Below, one piece after another: positions 26,501 to 33,854 of a stretch of 64,000 bases of DNA. Location: NCBI GenBank assembly GCA_050300015.1, contig JBNKWZ010000021.1:186001-250000 (forward strand). The letters run 5' to 3'. Made by a program: the position numbers and the translations under genes. The first letter of the stretch is position 1. Each line of letters opens with the position of its first letter. The DNA comes from CAYZQH01 sp050300015 (GTDB taxonomy: Bacteria > Pseudomonadota > Gammaproteobacteria > Pseudomonadales > Cellvibrionaceae). The notes below the pieces were generated by a model, which saw only the letters and a list, made by a program, of their open reading frames with translations, was not told the DNA's origin and made no database searches.

Positions 26501-26588
26501 CGAACAGGCACCAGATGTGTTGCACCGCTATGTGATTGAAACGCTGGAAAACTTAAGCGATGGCTCTGATCACGCCGTGGAGCGTTAG
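23514..26588 (+). CDS. Phosphorylase-kinase-alpha-like / GH15-type protein
   Basis: 1024 residues. The N-terminal half matches the GH15-like (alpha/alpha)6 domain of eukaryotic phosphorylase kinase alpha/beta subunits: LSRQHPVTGLLPAS, YTDAWVRDNVYS (about 41-52), DDAWGHLQIDATSLFLLML (about 125-141), TPDFGIWERGNKINNGKTEINASSVGMAKAAL and the later NDNVPLVWAQSLYWVGLML. The C-terminal half corresponds to the phosphorylase kinase regulatory-subunit C-terminal region. No signal peptide is present, so it is cytoplasmic. Whether it hydrolyses alpha-glucosides or only binds them is not known, and no protein kinase is encoded nearby. It stands alone between icd and a convergent gene. Confidence 0.85.
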   Translation: MKRKSILNQLTQQIDRVVLSRQHPVTGLLPASTSVNTHGDYTDAWVRDNVYSVMCVWSLSMALRHAGEDIKADQLEQSTTKLMRGLLNSMMRQASKVETFKHTLDQTDALHAKYDTQTGLEVVADDAWGHLQIDATSLFLLMLAQMSASGLRIVMTYDEVDFVQNLVYYIASAYRTPDFGIWERGNKINNGKTEINASSVGMAKAALQALDDFNLFGKGDDPRAIIHSVPDAISNARNTLGALLPRESLSKETDSALLSVIGYPAFAVGNKALATKTRDNILAKLGGNYGCKRFLWDGHQTAIEESSRLYYEHSELANFEHIESEWPLFFTYLYIHALFDGNTTTAAHYRKKLESLMVEVDGQGLIPELYFVPKENIEAEKLKPKSQAREANDNVPLVWAQSLYWVGLMLDEGLVFRDDLDPLKMRRRARNVSTTQIALVVLAENDFVKKNLLEHGVISETLEDIAPIQVMSARELVDAYTHVGANQALNLTGRPRRRLQSLATSQTYQVNNQLFLCLSSIQGDNTDYIEYDSGYLARVIERELEHIRTQWWRPEAAVFTWLIEEEYCRADNKAQLFKAIRDYQLRSLSDSVGYASASLAVRASKLNAFSVPRYHATPQIDDGNQQVWDTTRWEPRLQLLLECLAVETDETCYRTLEAFMAQHGFETQFSDGDSRLSMSELQRCLYAQANSKGYWLTARYCYDLQGLYRPEMADGLAMLAARHLMVVVGKEKSESVVIDAPQDAQWLNAVIQKVYASGIERALAHELLLLVGHLMRIEPRLFDGLRSIKLQNLIALCAPEKDYRSELDLLMAVGAMSPSAIFETVYDSFERQHLAYTRGLNTGYSARKLSDAALDDAMLDTDWFEWRSARGSITTLDDEFLKAIWQSLACAQTLAFSELGNHEHTLNCELTRSSMTPGETSFANLIDGLTQHLHPTYYKCAVLEALYAFTQFCKANEGVQFSEPLVLPQVLERAAKSFIWDSGVTSLVKRDLDVLLEQAPDVLHRYVIETLENLSDGSDHAVER

Positions 26589-26681
26589 CGGTCGCCCAGT
26601 ATTGTCTGTTTTAAGATGAAAGTTCGTGAATGCACATCTTTAACAACTCGGCGCGCGGGTGTTCACAGTTTGTCGGGTGCC

Positions 26682-27521
26682 TTAAAATGGCAGAAGCACT
26701 TTTGGCAGTTCGTGGCGTTGTACTAACGACATGATGTCCATGCTCACTGCAACACCAGCATGAACAAAAAAGCCGCCCCAGATTGATCGCGATCGAAGTG
26801 CCAAGATACCCAGAAACAACCCAAAAAATATGGCGCCGGTGGCTTCAATCCACGGTTTGGGAAAGTGGATCATTAGGTAAGGCACCACCATAATCCATAT
26901 GGCAGCACTGCCATAATAAGGCCTTAGACTTTGCACGAGATAACCGCGAAAAAAGAATTCCAAACAGGCAAATTGAGTAAGGTAGAGGGCCTCCCAAGCC
27001 ACAAAATCCAAAATACTGCGACCGGCAATGTCATAAAAAGGGTAGTGGGTTTTAAAATCGTCCCGGAAGCTCACCAACACCACGCCCACTAAGATAGGGG
27101 ACAACAGTAAACAGTACCCCTGCCAATGTTTGTGCGTTTCTCCCCAACCCCAACCAAAATCTCTGAATCGTTTTTTTAAGAAGAAGCGAATGATCACAAA
27201 GGGAATCATAACGAAGGTGATTACATGCCATGCGGTCCACCAGGCGTAACGTATCAGTTGATCCCAGTATCCGCTGCGTAAAATCTGTAAATAGTGTTGC
27301 GGGTCCATATCTCGCCATAGGGCAAGCTGTATTAAGATGCCATCCAATGCCACAGAGTTTTTTAAATAGTTTAAAAGGTGTAGGGCGATCGCGACACTGA
27401 ATAACACCACCAGCGCCACCTTGGCGCCTTCTTCTCTCGGTGCGGTGTGCGAGGGCGGGGTGCGATCAATGTCTTCGAGTACACGAAATACGGTGGTGGG
27501 GTTGAGCAGGGCTGGCAACAT
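26682..27521 (-). CDS. CPBP-family intramembrane protease-like protein
   Basis: 279 residues with about seven hydrophobic helices. The CPBP (CAAX/Abi, Rce1-like) motif 1 is present as CLEFFFRGYLV, where the usual paired Glu (EExxxR) is reduced to one Glu. Motif 2 is the His in LMIHFPKPWIEATGAIFFGLFLG, and the last motif is FFVHAGVAVSMD. Many bacterial members carry the single-Glu form, and activity is untested for most. Such proteins are glutamyl intramembrane proteases acting on prenylated or membrane substrates. The N-terminal 35 residues are charged and contain PPSHTAPREE. Confidence 0.82.
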   Translation of the reverse strand: MLPALLNPTTVFRVLEDIDRTPPSHTAPREEGAKVALVVLFSVAIALHLLNYLKNSVALDGILIQLALWRDMDPQHYLQILRSGYWDQLIRYAWWTAWHVITFVMIPFVIIRFFLKKRFRDFGWGWGETHKHWQGYCLLLSPILVGVVLVSFRDDFKTHYPFYDIAGRSILDFVAWEALYLTQFACLEFFFRGYLVQSLRPYYGSAAIWIMVVPYLMIHFPKPWIEATGAIFFGLFLGILALRSRSIWGGFFVHAGVAVSMDIMSLVQRHELPKVLLPF

Positions 27522-27572
27522 AAGGGGTGTTTTATTCCGTTTTTAGTCACAACCGTGACAAATAAATTAGTG

Positions 27573-28454
27573 TTAATCGGCCCTTGAATACAGCCGGCGG
27601 TCGGGTGTCATGTTTTGGTTGTGGGGTTCATTGTGCGCTTTTGTGGCATTAAAATCTGTGAATACCTTTTCACTAACGCCAAGTGAAGTATAAAGCGTGG
27701 TGGCGATTAAGCTCACGCCCACCAAAATTGTAACCCATTCGAAAAGCTTCTTAATGATCGGGTTGCCCTTGGTAATGGCCAAGTGGGCACCCCAATATCC
27801 GCCCATGATAGACCCAAGTATGAGTGCGGGTAACCAGTCCCATTGGGGTGCGGTTAATAGTGTGAGTGTTACAGCACCCGTGCCATTCCAAAAGAGACCC
27901 ACTAAAACCAAGGTGTATGCAGTTGCACGTGTGTAGTCTAAACCAAACCAACGTACCAACCATAAAGTCACAAACAGGCCCGTACCGGAGGTGAGGGAGC
28001 CGTTCAGCACGCCTAATAAAAACAATACGCCGCCGCCTATGATCATTCCCTTGGTATCCCGGTGGTGCGGGACGTGATGTTGCCCCAATTGTTTCTTGAG
28101 GATTGAATATGCGCCTAGTCCAACGGTCAGCCCCCCAAGGCAATAGCGGGCGGGAGCTTCGGGCAGGCTCAGCACACAATTGGCTCCAGCCACAACGCCG
28201 GGTAATCCAGTGGCCAGTATCCAAAGGCAAAATTTGAGCTCCAAAGTATTGCTTTGCGCGTGTCGAATGCTGGCGCCAACACCGAGTGCAACTGTGGCAA
28301 TTTTATGGGTGGCGACTGCCATTGCAAAAGGTAACCCCAAAAAGATCAGTAAAGGCAGTTGTATCAGGCCAGCGCCGCCGCCGGCCATGGCCGACAATAG
28401 GTTTGCAAATGTGGCGATGACCCATAAACTGAGCTGTTCAATCCAAAAATTCAA
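27573..28454 (-). CDS. TauE/SafE-family sulfite/organosulfonate exporter-like permease
   Basis: 293 residues with eight to nine membrane helices in the two repeated halves typical of TauE/SafE (DUF81). The opening GGGAGLIQLPLLIFLGLPFAMAVATHKIATVALGVGASIRH and the second-half GVLNGSLTSGTGLFVTLWLVRWFGLDYTRATAYTLVLV are characteristic. The family exports or imports sulfite, sulfonates or other small anions. The substrate here is unknown. The start codon overlaps the stop of the glycosyltransferase-like gene (28451-28454), so they are co-translated. A roughly 30-residue hydrophilic tail follows the last helix. Confidence 0.9.
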   Translation of the reverse strand: MNFWIEQLSLWVIATFANLLSAMAGGGAGLIQLPLLIFLGLPFAMAVATHKIATVALGVGASIRHAQSNTLELKFCLWILATGLPGVVAGANCVLSLPEAPARYCLGGLTVGLGAYSILKKQLGQHHVPHHRDTKGMIIGGGVLFLLGVLNGSLTSGTGLFVTLWLVRWFGLDYTRATAYTLVLVGLFWNGTGAVTLTLLTAPQWDWLPALILGSIMGGYWGAHLAITKGNPIIKKLFEWVTILVGVSLIATTLYTSLGVSEKVFTDFNATKAHNEPHNQNMTPDRRLYSRAD

Positions 28455-29704
28455 AGGGTTTGGCTCTCTTGATAAACGGCATTGTTTAAACAGTCTTCGA
28501 GGGGGAGGGCAGGATAGCGCAGTGTTTGGAGTTGGTGGATCAGTTTAAGTGTTTTAAAGGCATCAAACCACTGATGCGAGGCCTTGAGCGCTTGAGATGG
28601 CGTTTTACATTGGCGGTGTAAATGCTTGTTGAGTGCCGCGAGTCCCACATACTGGAGGGCATCCGGTAAGGGGGCGGGGAGCTCAGTTACCGCATCGGGG
28701 TTTTGCCAATGGTTGGGCAAGTGATCCAGCCAATGTTTCAGCATTCGGAAACAGCGAGGATCATAGTAGCGGTAGGGCTCACCGGCTTGATCCCCTTCAA
28801 TGATAGCGGCTACGGCCGGGCCCGTGCCAAATGGTGCACGATTGGATACTCGAGCGTCGAGAGAAATGACGGGGGCAAAAGTGAGAGGGGGTGCCAGCTT
28901 GGTCAGTTTGTTGAGTAAATAAAAATCCTCGCCACCGGCTCTTGTGGGAAACCCCCTCACATGGCAGTAACCCTCGAATGTGCAAGCCAGGGCACTGCCG
29001 AGCGCCACAGCAGCATAAGGGGAGCCTGCCCAGCGGAGACTGTCAGCGTAATAGCGAATGGCCGCTTCATAACGCAGTGTGGCTTTTTGGATGGTCTCGT
29101 CCTGCCCCTGATGTCGAAATCCATAGATGCCAGCATGTGAGCCGTTGGGGGGTGGGATTTGGAAGTAGTCCGATGGCAGTGTCGCATCCGCATCAGTACT
29201 GTGAAGCCAGGGGGATTCAATACACCCAGCGCGGTGCAGGGCTACTGCCAGGTCGCAGCCCAGTTTACGTGCTTGACCGACACCTTGTTGTTTGGTGGGG
29301 GCGAGGCTTTCGCAAGCGTTGATGACGGCAAAATGAGAGTGGGCCTCGCTGGGCCGAAACAGGTTAAAAGCCTTATGGCTAAAGGTTTTATTCATTTGCT
29401 CAAAATAAGCCAAGAGCTGTTGGTTTTGCGCAGTGATCGTTGGGCAATCAGCCGGCTGGTTGATGACAACAATCACCAGTATGTTGTGCGCCCAGAGTCC
29501 GTCCTCCATTAGGCGCTTGGCAAAAGCCGGTGACTCGTTGTAGGCCGGAATCACAAGGCCATATTGGAAGCGCGGCAGGGCGTACTGCTCGAGCGCCAGT
29601 GGGCGAATGAGCGGCTCAGCGTAATGTGCCAAGTACTGTTCAATGATGCTCACGTCAGTGGAGTGCTGCTCGAATGGGGAGTGCAGCGCAGATATCCGCT
29701 TCAA
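28451..29704 (-). CDS. Glycosyltransferase family 2-like protein
   Basis: 417 residues. The N-terminal domain reads as a GT-A fold: FQYGLVIPAYNESPAFAKRL near 47-66, then ILVIVVINQPADC, then WLHSTDADATLPSDYFQ, with the DxD-like acidic cluster DADA. A later GFPTRAGGEDFYLLNKLTKLAP resembles the acceptor-side ED motif of GT2 enzymes. No membrane helices are visible. The donor and acceptor are unknown. The first 17 codons overlap the end of miaE by 50 bp; a GTG at 29653 is an alternative start just after the miaE stop. The stop overlaps the TauE/SafE start, so the three genes form a compact unit. Confidence 0.72.
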   Translation of the reverse strand: MKRISALHSPFEQHSTDVSIIEQYLAHYAEPLIRPLALEQYALPRFQYGLVIPAYNESPAFAKRLMEDGLWAHNILVIVVINQPADCPTITAQNQQLLAYFEQMNKTFSHKAFNLFRPSEAHSHFAVINACESLAPTKQQGVGQARKLGCDLAVALHRAGCIESPWLHSTDADATLPSDYFQIPPPNGSHAGIYGFRHQGQDETIQKATLRYEAAIRYYADSLRWAGSPYAAVALGSALACTFEGYCHVRGFPTRAGGEDFYLLNKLTKLAPPLTFAPVISLDARVSNRAPFGTGPAVAAIIEGDQAGEPYRYYDPRCFRMLKHWLDHLPNHWQNPDAVTELPAPLPDALQYVGLAALNKHLHRQCKTPSQALKASHQWFDAFKTLKLIHQLQTLRYPALPLEDCLNNAVYQESQTL

Positions 29705-30227
29705 TGGTCAATAATTCATCCAGTCTTGCCATGACAGCGGGTTCCTCAAAATGGGCCAGCGCCAATGTTAAAAACAAATCTTCGTGACGCGCTTCGCTTT
29801 CTGCGATGGCCTGGTAAAAACCTTTGAGTTCACCTGCGGGGAGCGCTTTCGCGATTAAGCCAAAACGTTCACATCCGCGGGACTCTATGATGCTGCCGAT
29901 CAACAATCGGTCAAGAAAGAAGTCTTTCTTCTCGGAGCGCATATGATCGCGGAGTTGGTTGACATAGGCGTCCTTGGTGTCGGCGCTGAGTTGCCCACCA
30001 CGCTGATAAATCAGCTTGACTACTTCGCGGAAATGGGTCATTTCCTCAATAGAAAGGTCTATCATGGCGGCAACTAGCGCCGGGTGGTCGGGGTAGTGTG
30101 AGAGCATGGAAATGGCCATGCCCGAGGCCTTTTTCTCAGCAGCCGCATGATCCAAAAGAAATGCATCAAAGTCGGCCAACACCGCTTCGGTCCACGCTTT
30201 TGGCGTGGCAAATCGTAAACTCACCAT
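29655..30227 (-). CDS. miaE: tRNA-(ms2io6A)-hydroxylase MiaE
   Basis: 190 residues of a ferritin-like four-helix diiron enzyme that hydroxylates the isopentenyl group of ms2i6A37 in tRNAs reading UNN codons, using oxygen. The two E-x-x-H iron-binding motifs are visible as IEEMTHFREV (near 60) and ESEARHEDLF (near 149), with further Glu residues in HAAAEKKASG and SIIESRGCERF. Length and motif spacing fit the Salmonella/Pseudomonas enzyme. It is the first gene of a probable operon with the glycosyltransferase-like and TauE/SafE genes. Its upstream region is shared with the divergent fabV. Confidence 0.94.
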   Translation of the reverse strand: MVSLRFATPKAWTEAVLADFDAFLLDHAAAEKKASGMAISMLSHYPDHPALVAAMIDLSIEEMTHFREVVKLIYQRGGQLSADTKDAYVNQLRDHMRSEKKDFFLDRLLIGSIIESRGCERFGLIAKALPAGELKGFYQAIAESEARHEDLFLTLALAHFEEPAVMARLDELLTIEADICAALPIRAALH

Positions 30228-30451
30228 GTGTTAATGTCGCAGTTAAAACAAGAACCGCGTATTATAGCGGCCGATTCTCCATTGTGTGACGCCAGAAGCG
30301 ATAAACGTCCGATTGATATTCGGCCAGCGTCCTGGGGCCGCCGTTTGCGCGAGCTGTCATTCAAAAGGGTGTGCCTTCACAAAAGTGTCCAGCCGTATGG
30401 GTGTGGGGTGCAGCGTTCAAGAGTTAGCTATAGACAGGATTTACGACAATT

Positions 30452-31633
30452 ATGATTATCAAGCCCAAAGTACGCGGTTTTATCTGTATTAATACGCATC
30501 CGGCTGGATGCGCGGCCAATGTTAAAGAACAGATTGAATATGTTAAAAGCCAAGGTGTCATTGAAGGTGGGCCCAAGAAAGTTTTGGTTTTGGGGGCGTC
30601 CACGGGCTATGGTTTGGCTTCGCGTATTACTGCAACCTTTGGGTGTGGTGCCGAGACGCTGGGGGTGTTTTTTGAAAAGCCGCCTTCTGAGCGCAAGCCA
30701 GCATCTGCGGGCTATTACAATGCTTTCGCTTTTGAGGAAGAGGCTAAAGCGGCTGGAATTTATGCCAAAAGTATCAATGGTGATGCCTTCTCGCTAGAGA
30801 TGAAAAAGCAAGTGATCAACACCATTAAAGAAGACATGGGCCAGGTGGATCTTGTGGTCTATTCCTTGGCAGCACCTCGTAGAACCGATCATGATGGCGT
30901 TACACACGCCTCTACGCTTAAGCCGATTGGTAAGTCGTATACGGCGAAAAACCTGAATACCGACACGCTAAAAATCTCCGAGTTGACTTTGGAGCCTGCC
31001 AACGAAGAAGAAATCGCAGGTACCATTAAAGTGATGGGCGGCGAGGATTGGGAGCTCTGGATCGAGGCGCTGAAGGAGGCTGATGTGTTGGCCAAGGGCT
31101 GTAAAACCGTGTCTTATACCTACTTGGGCGAAAAAATTACCTGGCCGATCTATGGTCAAGCGACCATCGGTAAAGCCAAAGAAGATCTGGACCGCGCCGC
31201 AGCGGCGATCACACAGTCGCTCGGCCAATTGGGTGGACAAGCGAATGTGGCGGTTTTGAAAGCTTTGGTGACCCAGGCGAGTTCTGCCATTCCCATAATG
31301 CCCCTTTACATTTCATTGTTGTACAAAGTGATGAAGGAGGAGGGTACTCATGAAGGGTGTATCGAGCAGTTATACCGACTGTTTTCCGAATGTTTGTGCA
31401 GTGACGCACCGCGGTTGGATAACCATAATCGCTTCCGCGTGGATAACTTGGAGTTAAACCCTGAAACGCAAGCAAAAGTCGAAACCCTTTGGCCTCAAGT
31501 GACCGAGGAAAACTTATTTGAGTTGACCGACTATAAAGGTTACAACAAGGAGTTTTTGAAACTGTTTGGCTTTGGTGTTGATGGAGTGGATTATGATGAA
31601 GATGTGGACACACTGGTGCCCGCCAAATTTTGA
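30452..31633 (+). CDS. fabV: Enoyl-ACP/trans-2-enoyl-CoA reductase FabV
   Basis: 393 residues, the usual size of FabV, an NADH-dependent short-chain-dehydrogenase-like enzyme catalysing the last step of fatty-acid elongation. The N-terminus MIIKPKVRGFICINTHPAGC is diagnostic. The Rossmann loop is KKVLVLGASTGYGLASRI, the catalytic region is the long Y-(x)8-K type motif in the TWPIYGQATIGKAKEDL area, and the end is GVDYDEDVDT. FabV homologues are often triclosan-resistant. No FabI lies in the window. The LpxL-like acyltransferase gene follows 33 bp downstream on the same strand. Confidence 0.96.
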   Translation: MIIKPKVRGFICINTHPAGCAANVKEQIEYVKSQGVIEGGPKKVLVLGASTGYGLASRITATFGCGAETLGVFFEKPPSERKPASAGYYNAFAFEEEAKAAGIYAKSINGDAFSLEMKKQVINTIKEDMGQVDLVVYSLAAPRRTDHDGVTHASTLKPIGKSYTAKNLNTDTLKISELTLEPANEEEIAGTIKVMGGEDWELWIEALKEADVLAKGCKTVSYTYLGEKITWPIYGQATIGKAKEDLDRAAAAITQSLGQLGGQANVAVLKALVTQASSAIPIMPLYISLLYKVMKEEGTHEGCIEQLYRLFSECLCSDAPRLDNHNRFRVDNLELNPETQAKVETLWPQVTEENLFELTDYKGYNKEFLKLFGFGVDGVDYDEDVDTLVPAKF

Positions 31634-31666
31634 CGGCGTGGCCAGCTTCACCTGGCCTGGCTGCTG

Positions 31667-32611
31667 ATGTCTCGAGTACATTTCACTTCGCAACTGTTGC
31701 ACCCCAAATACTGGCTCACTTGGTTGGGTTTTGGGGTTTGGTACGCCACAAGTTTACTGCCTTATTCAATACAGATGATGTTTGGCAGAGGCCTTGGGGG
31801 GCTTTTTTTTCGTCTGGCCAAACGTCGTCGTGCCATTGCGTTACGAAATTTTGAGTTGTGTTTCCCCGACAAAAGCCAACGCGAGCGTGTTGAGCTGGTA
31901 AAAGGGGTGATGGCGTCTACAGGGATGGCTTTTTTTGAAACCGGTATGGCTTGGTTTTGGTCAAAAAGGCGCTTAGATGGCATTTATACGGTAGAAGGCG
32001 TCGAGTATTTAGAGCAGGCGCAGACGGAAGGTGTGGGTGTTATTTTGATGGCCTTTCACTTTACCCATATCGACATTGGGGCCAAATTATTGGGGCGCCG
32101 AGTGTCTATTGACGGCACCTATCGACCGCACAACAATCCGGTTTATGATTGGGTTCAACAAAGAGGGCGGGAAAGGCACACCAAAGGCGGGACGGCCATT
32201 CCTAGGGGAGATGTTCGCGCGATGGTCAAAGCCTTGCGCGCAGGTCGAACCATTTGGTACGCACCGGATCAAGATTATGGGGCCAATCACAGTATTTTTG
32301 TGCCGTTTTTTGGCGTTGAAGCCGCCACGGTCACGGCCACTTCACAACTGGCACGTTTGGGTAAAGCCCGAGTTATCCCCTTTACGCAAACTCGCAAACC
32401 CGATGGCTCTGGTTATCATTTAGTGGTGTACCCACCATTTTCTGACTTTCCCTCTCAAGATGAAGTGGCGGATACTTTGCGTATTAATCAATTCGTAGAG
32501 GCGCGTATTTTAGATCAGCCCGAGCAATATCTCTGGGTGCACAGGCGATTTAAGACGCGACCCGAGGGAAGCGTCGATTTGTATGCAGATATTGTAAAAA
32601 GGCGACGTTAA
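31667..32611 (+). CDS. LpxL/HtrB-like lipid A acyltransferase
   Basis: 314 residues. A membrane anchor near residues 15-35 is followed by RRAIALRNFELCFPDKS, the H-(x)4-D catalytic motif at H131-D136 (FHFTHID), and GTYRPHNNPVYDWVQQRGRER. The PDQDYG motif is then followed by FFGVEAATVTATSQLARLG, and the sequence ends VHRRFKTRPEG. These are the LpxL/LpxM/LpxP signatures of enzymes that add a secondary acyl chain from acyl-ACP to Kdo2-lipid IVA at the inner membrane. The order and the PDQDYG form favour LpxL over LpxM. A small GC-rich hairpin lies between it and fabV. Confidence 0.92.
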   Translation: MSRVHFTSQLLHPKYWLTWLGFGVWYATSLLPYSIQMMFGRGLGGLFFRLAKRRRAIALRNFELCFPDKSQRERVELVKGVMASTGMAFFETGMAWFWSKRRLDGIYTVEGVEYLEQAQTEGVGVILMAFHFTHIDIGAKLLGRRVSIDGTYRPHNNPVYDWVQQRGRERHTKGGTAIPRGDVRAMVKALRAGRTIWYAPDQDYGANHSIFVPFFGVEAATVTATSQLARLGKARVIPFTQTRKPDGSGYHLVVYPPFSDFPSQDEVADTLRINQFVEARILDQPEQYLWVHRRFKTRPEGSVDLYADIVKRRR

Positions 32612-32632
32612 ACTTTACGGCCCCCACAAAAT

Positions 32633-32653
32633 CTGGCGACCGAGGGTCGCCAG
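32633..32653. terminator. Bidirectional terminator-like hairpin between convergent genes
   Basis: A perfect 9-bp stem CTGGCGACC/GGTCGCCAG with loop GAG lies 21 bp after the acyltransferase stop. On the minus strand it is followed by ATTTTG. It could serve both converging transcripts. Confidence 0.5.
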
Positions 32654-32745
32654 TTGTGAAGTCGAGCAAAATCATCATTTACTTTTAGCGACATTTAGTC
32701 TGTGTGATTCCCGGCTGATAGCAAAGTGCACTGTGTTGCCTGCGG

Positions 32746-32812
32746 TTAACCCGCCATTGCCGGCACGTCCTTGTACCGCATTAAACCGACATAAAAGATT
32801 GTCGGATTAATA
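32746..32812 (+). repeat. MITE-like element, copy C (short, degenerate)
   Basis: A 67-bp relative of copies A and B. The left end TTAACCCGCCAT is joined directly to the right portion, GGCACGTCCTTGTACCGCATT then an AACCGACATAAAAGATTG core and GTCGGATTAATA. The middle (about 70 bp, including the CATTGGCC hairpin) is missing. It ends 3 bp before the stop codon of the OmpA-family gene, in the same plus-strand orientation as the other copies. Confidence 0.75.
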
Positions 32813-32815
32813 ACA

Positions 32816-33508
32816 TTAAAATTGTACTATTTCGTTGTTATGTCCCTCTGGAGCGAGCTCTATGACGACTTTGCGATCCTGGGCATATTCGGCTGGGTTG
32901 TCCTTGGCTCGGGTTTGATCGGCTTTTGCATAATGAGCCCCATGCCCTTCGAGTGTGATTCGATGCGCTTCAATACCTTCGTTGATCAGTGCCGTTTTGA
33001 TGGATTTGGCGCGCTCTAGAGAAAGAACATTGTTGTATTCGTCAGACCCCCGAATATCCGTATGACCGTCCAAATGCACCATTAAATTGGGATGCTCCTT
33101 GAGGTAGTCTGCCAACTTTAAAACACGTTGGTGATCGAGTTCGTTTAAAGTGTCTTCGCCAGATGCAAAAAGGACTTGAAAGGTCAGTTTGTCCACTAAC
33201 GCTTTTTGCATTTGTGTGAGTTTTTGTTCGTTGTTCACCCTATCCGCCTCCAGTTGTTGATTCATTTTCGTCTGCTGTGCGAGTGCCAATTCGTTTTGGT
33301 TGGCGGAGCGTGTCTCTTCAGCCAAAAACACACCGCCTAGCGCGCCCGCAATCATGCCCACCGGGCCACCTACCGCCGCGCCCACAAGCGTCAAAGAAGT
33401 AAAGGTGCCGGTCTCTAGTAGGGCTTGCTGGGTTTCGGTTCGCTCAGCAAATGCCGGCGTTGAGGTGGCGATTAGCGTAGTACCCAAAATCAAGAATTTT
33501 AATGTCAT
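32816..33508 (-). CDS. OmpA-family peptidoglycan-binding protein with glycine-zipper segment
   Basis: 230 residues from the ATG at 33508, which has GGAG upstream. The frame is open to 33643, but that part lacks homology. A signal peptide (MTLKFLILGTTLIATSTPAFA) is followed by a glycine-rich membrane-inserting segment (TLVGAAVGGPVGMIAGALGG), a short coiled coil, and an OmpA C-terminal domain (TFQVLFASGEDTLNELDHQRV, HLDGHTDIRGSDEYNNVLSLERAKSIKTALI, DRKVVIEL). The conserved Asp and Arg that bind diaminopimelate are present. It ties the outer membrane to the wall. It resembles PdsO-like proteins of sortase systems, but no sortase gene is adjacent. The third MITE-like copy abuts its stop. Confidence 0.88.
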   Translation of the reverse strand: MTLKFLILGTTLIATSTPAFAERTETQQALLETGTFTSLTLVGAAVGGPVGMIAGALGGVFLAEETRSANQNELALAQQTKMNQQLEADRVNNEQKLTQMQKALVDKLTFQVLFASGEDTLNELDHQRVLKLADYLKEHPNLMVHLDGHTDIRGSDEYNNVLSLERAKSIKTALINEGIEAHRITLEGHGAHYAKADQTRAKDNPAEYAQDRKVVIELAPEGHNNEIVQF

Positions 33509-33854
33509 GTGAATCTCCAGTGTCAAAGTATGAATTGTTGTGGGGTTCAGGGGTATTAAAGCGGAGGCACTGGGCAAGAAGCGGCAAGGAATCGGGCAAT
33601 AAGAGGGGCAATTGTGGTGAATTGTGGCGTTCGCATATACCACTTTAGAGACTCAGCTCCCCTGCGCCGACAATCAGCTGCAAGCGGCGTGTTTTCTTTA
33701 GGGCGGGGCTGAAAGAAGCGCCACGTGCCTAGGTTGTGGGGCAGATATCGTGAGGGGCCTGGGCTGCTATACTAAAAAAAGTTGCCTTAATTCATCGATG
33801 GCGCTCTGACACCCGGCGGTTAGTCATTGCATTGTCATTAGCACAGGTGTTCAC
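33509..33854. other. Divergent intergenic region between the OmpA-family gene and the cellulase gene
   Basis: It contains a TATACT at 33768-33773 that could be the -10 of the cellulase promoter, about 80 bp before its start. No clear operator palindrome or small gene was seen. Confidence 0.4.

Noticed and set aside
32816..33508. Dedicated sortase system (PdsO-like protein)
   Set aside because: The OmpA protein has a PdsO-like layout, but no sortase, marine-sorting substrate or cognate two-component genes lie beside it.
33509..33643. N-terminal extension of the OmpA-family protein
   Set aside because: A clean signal peptide with a good ribosome-binding site begins at 33508, so the upstream part is untranslated leader.
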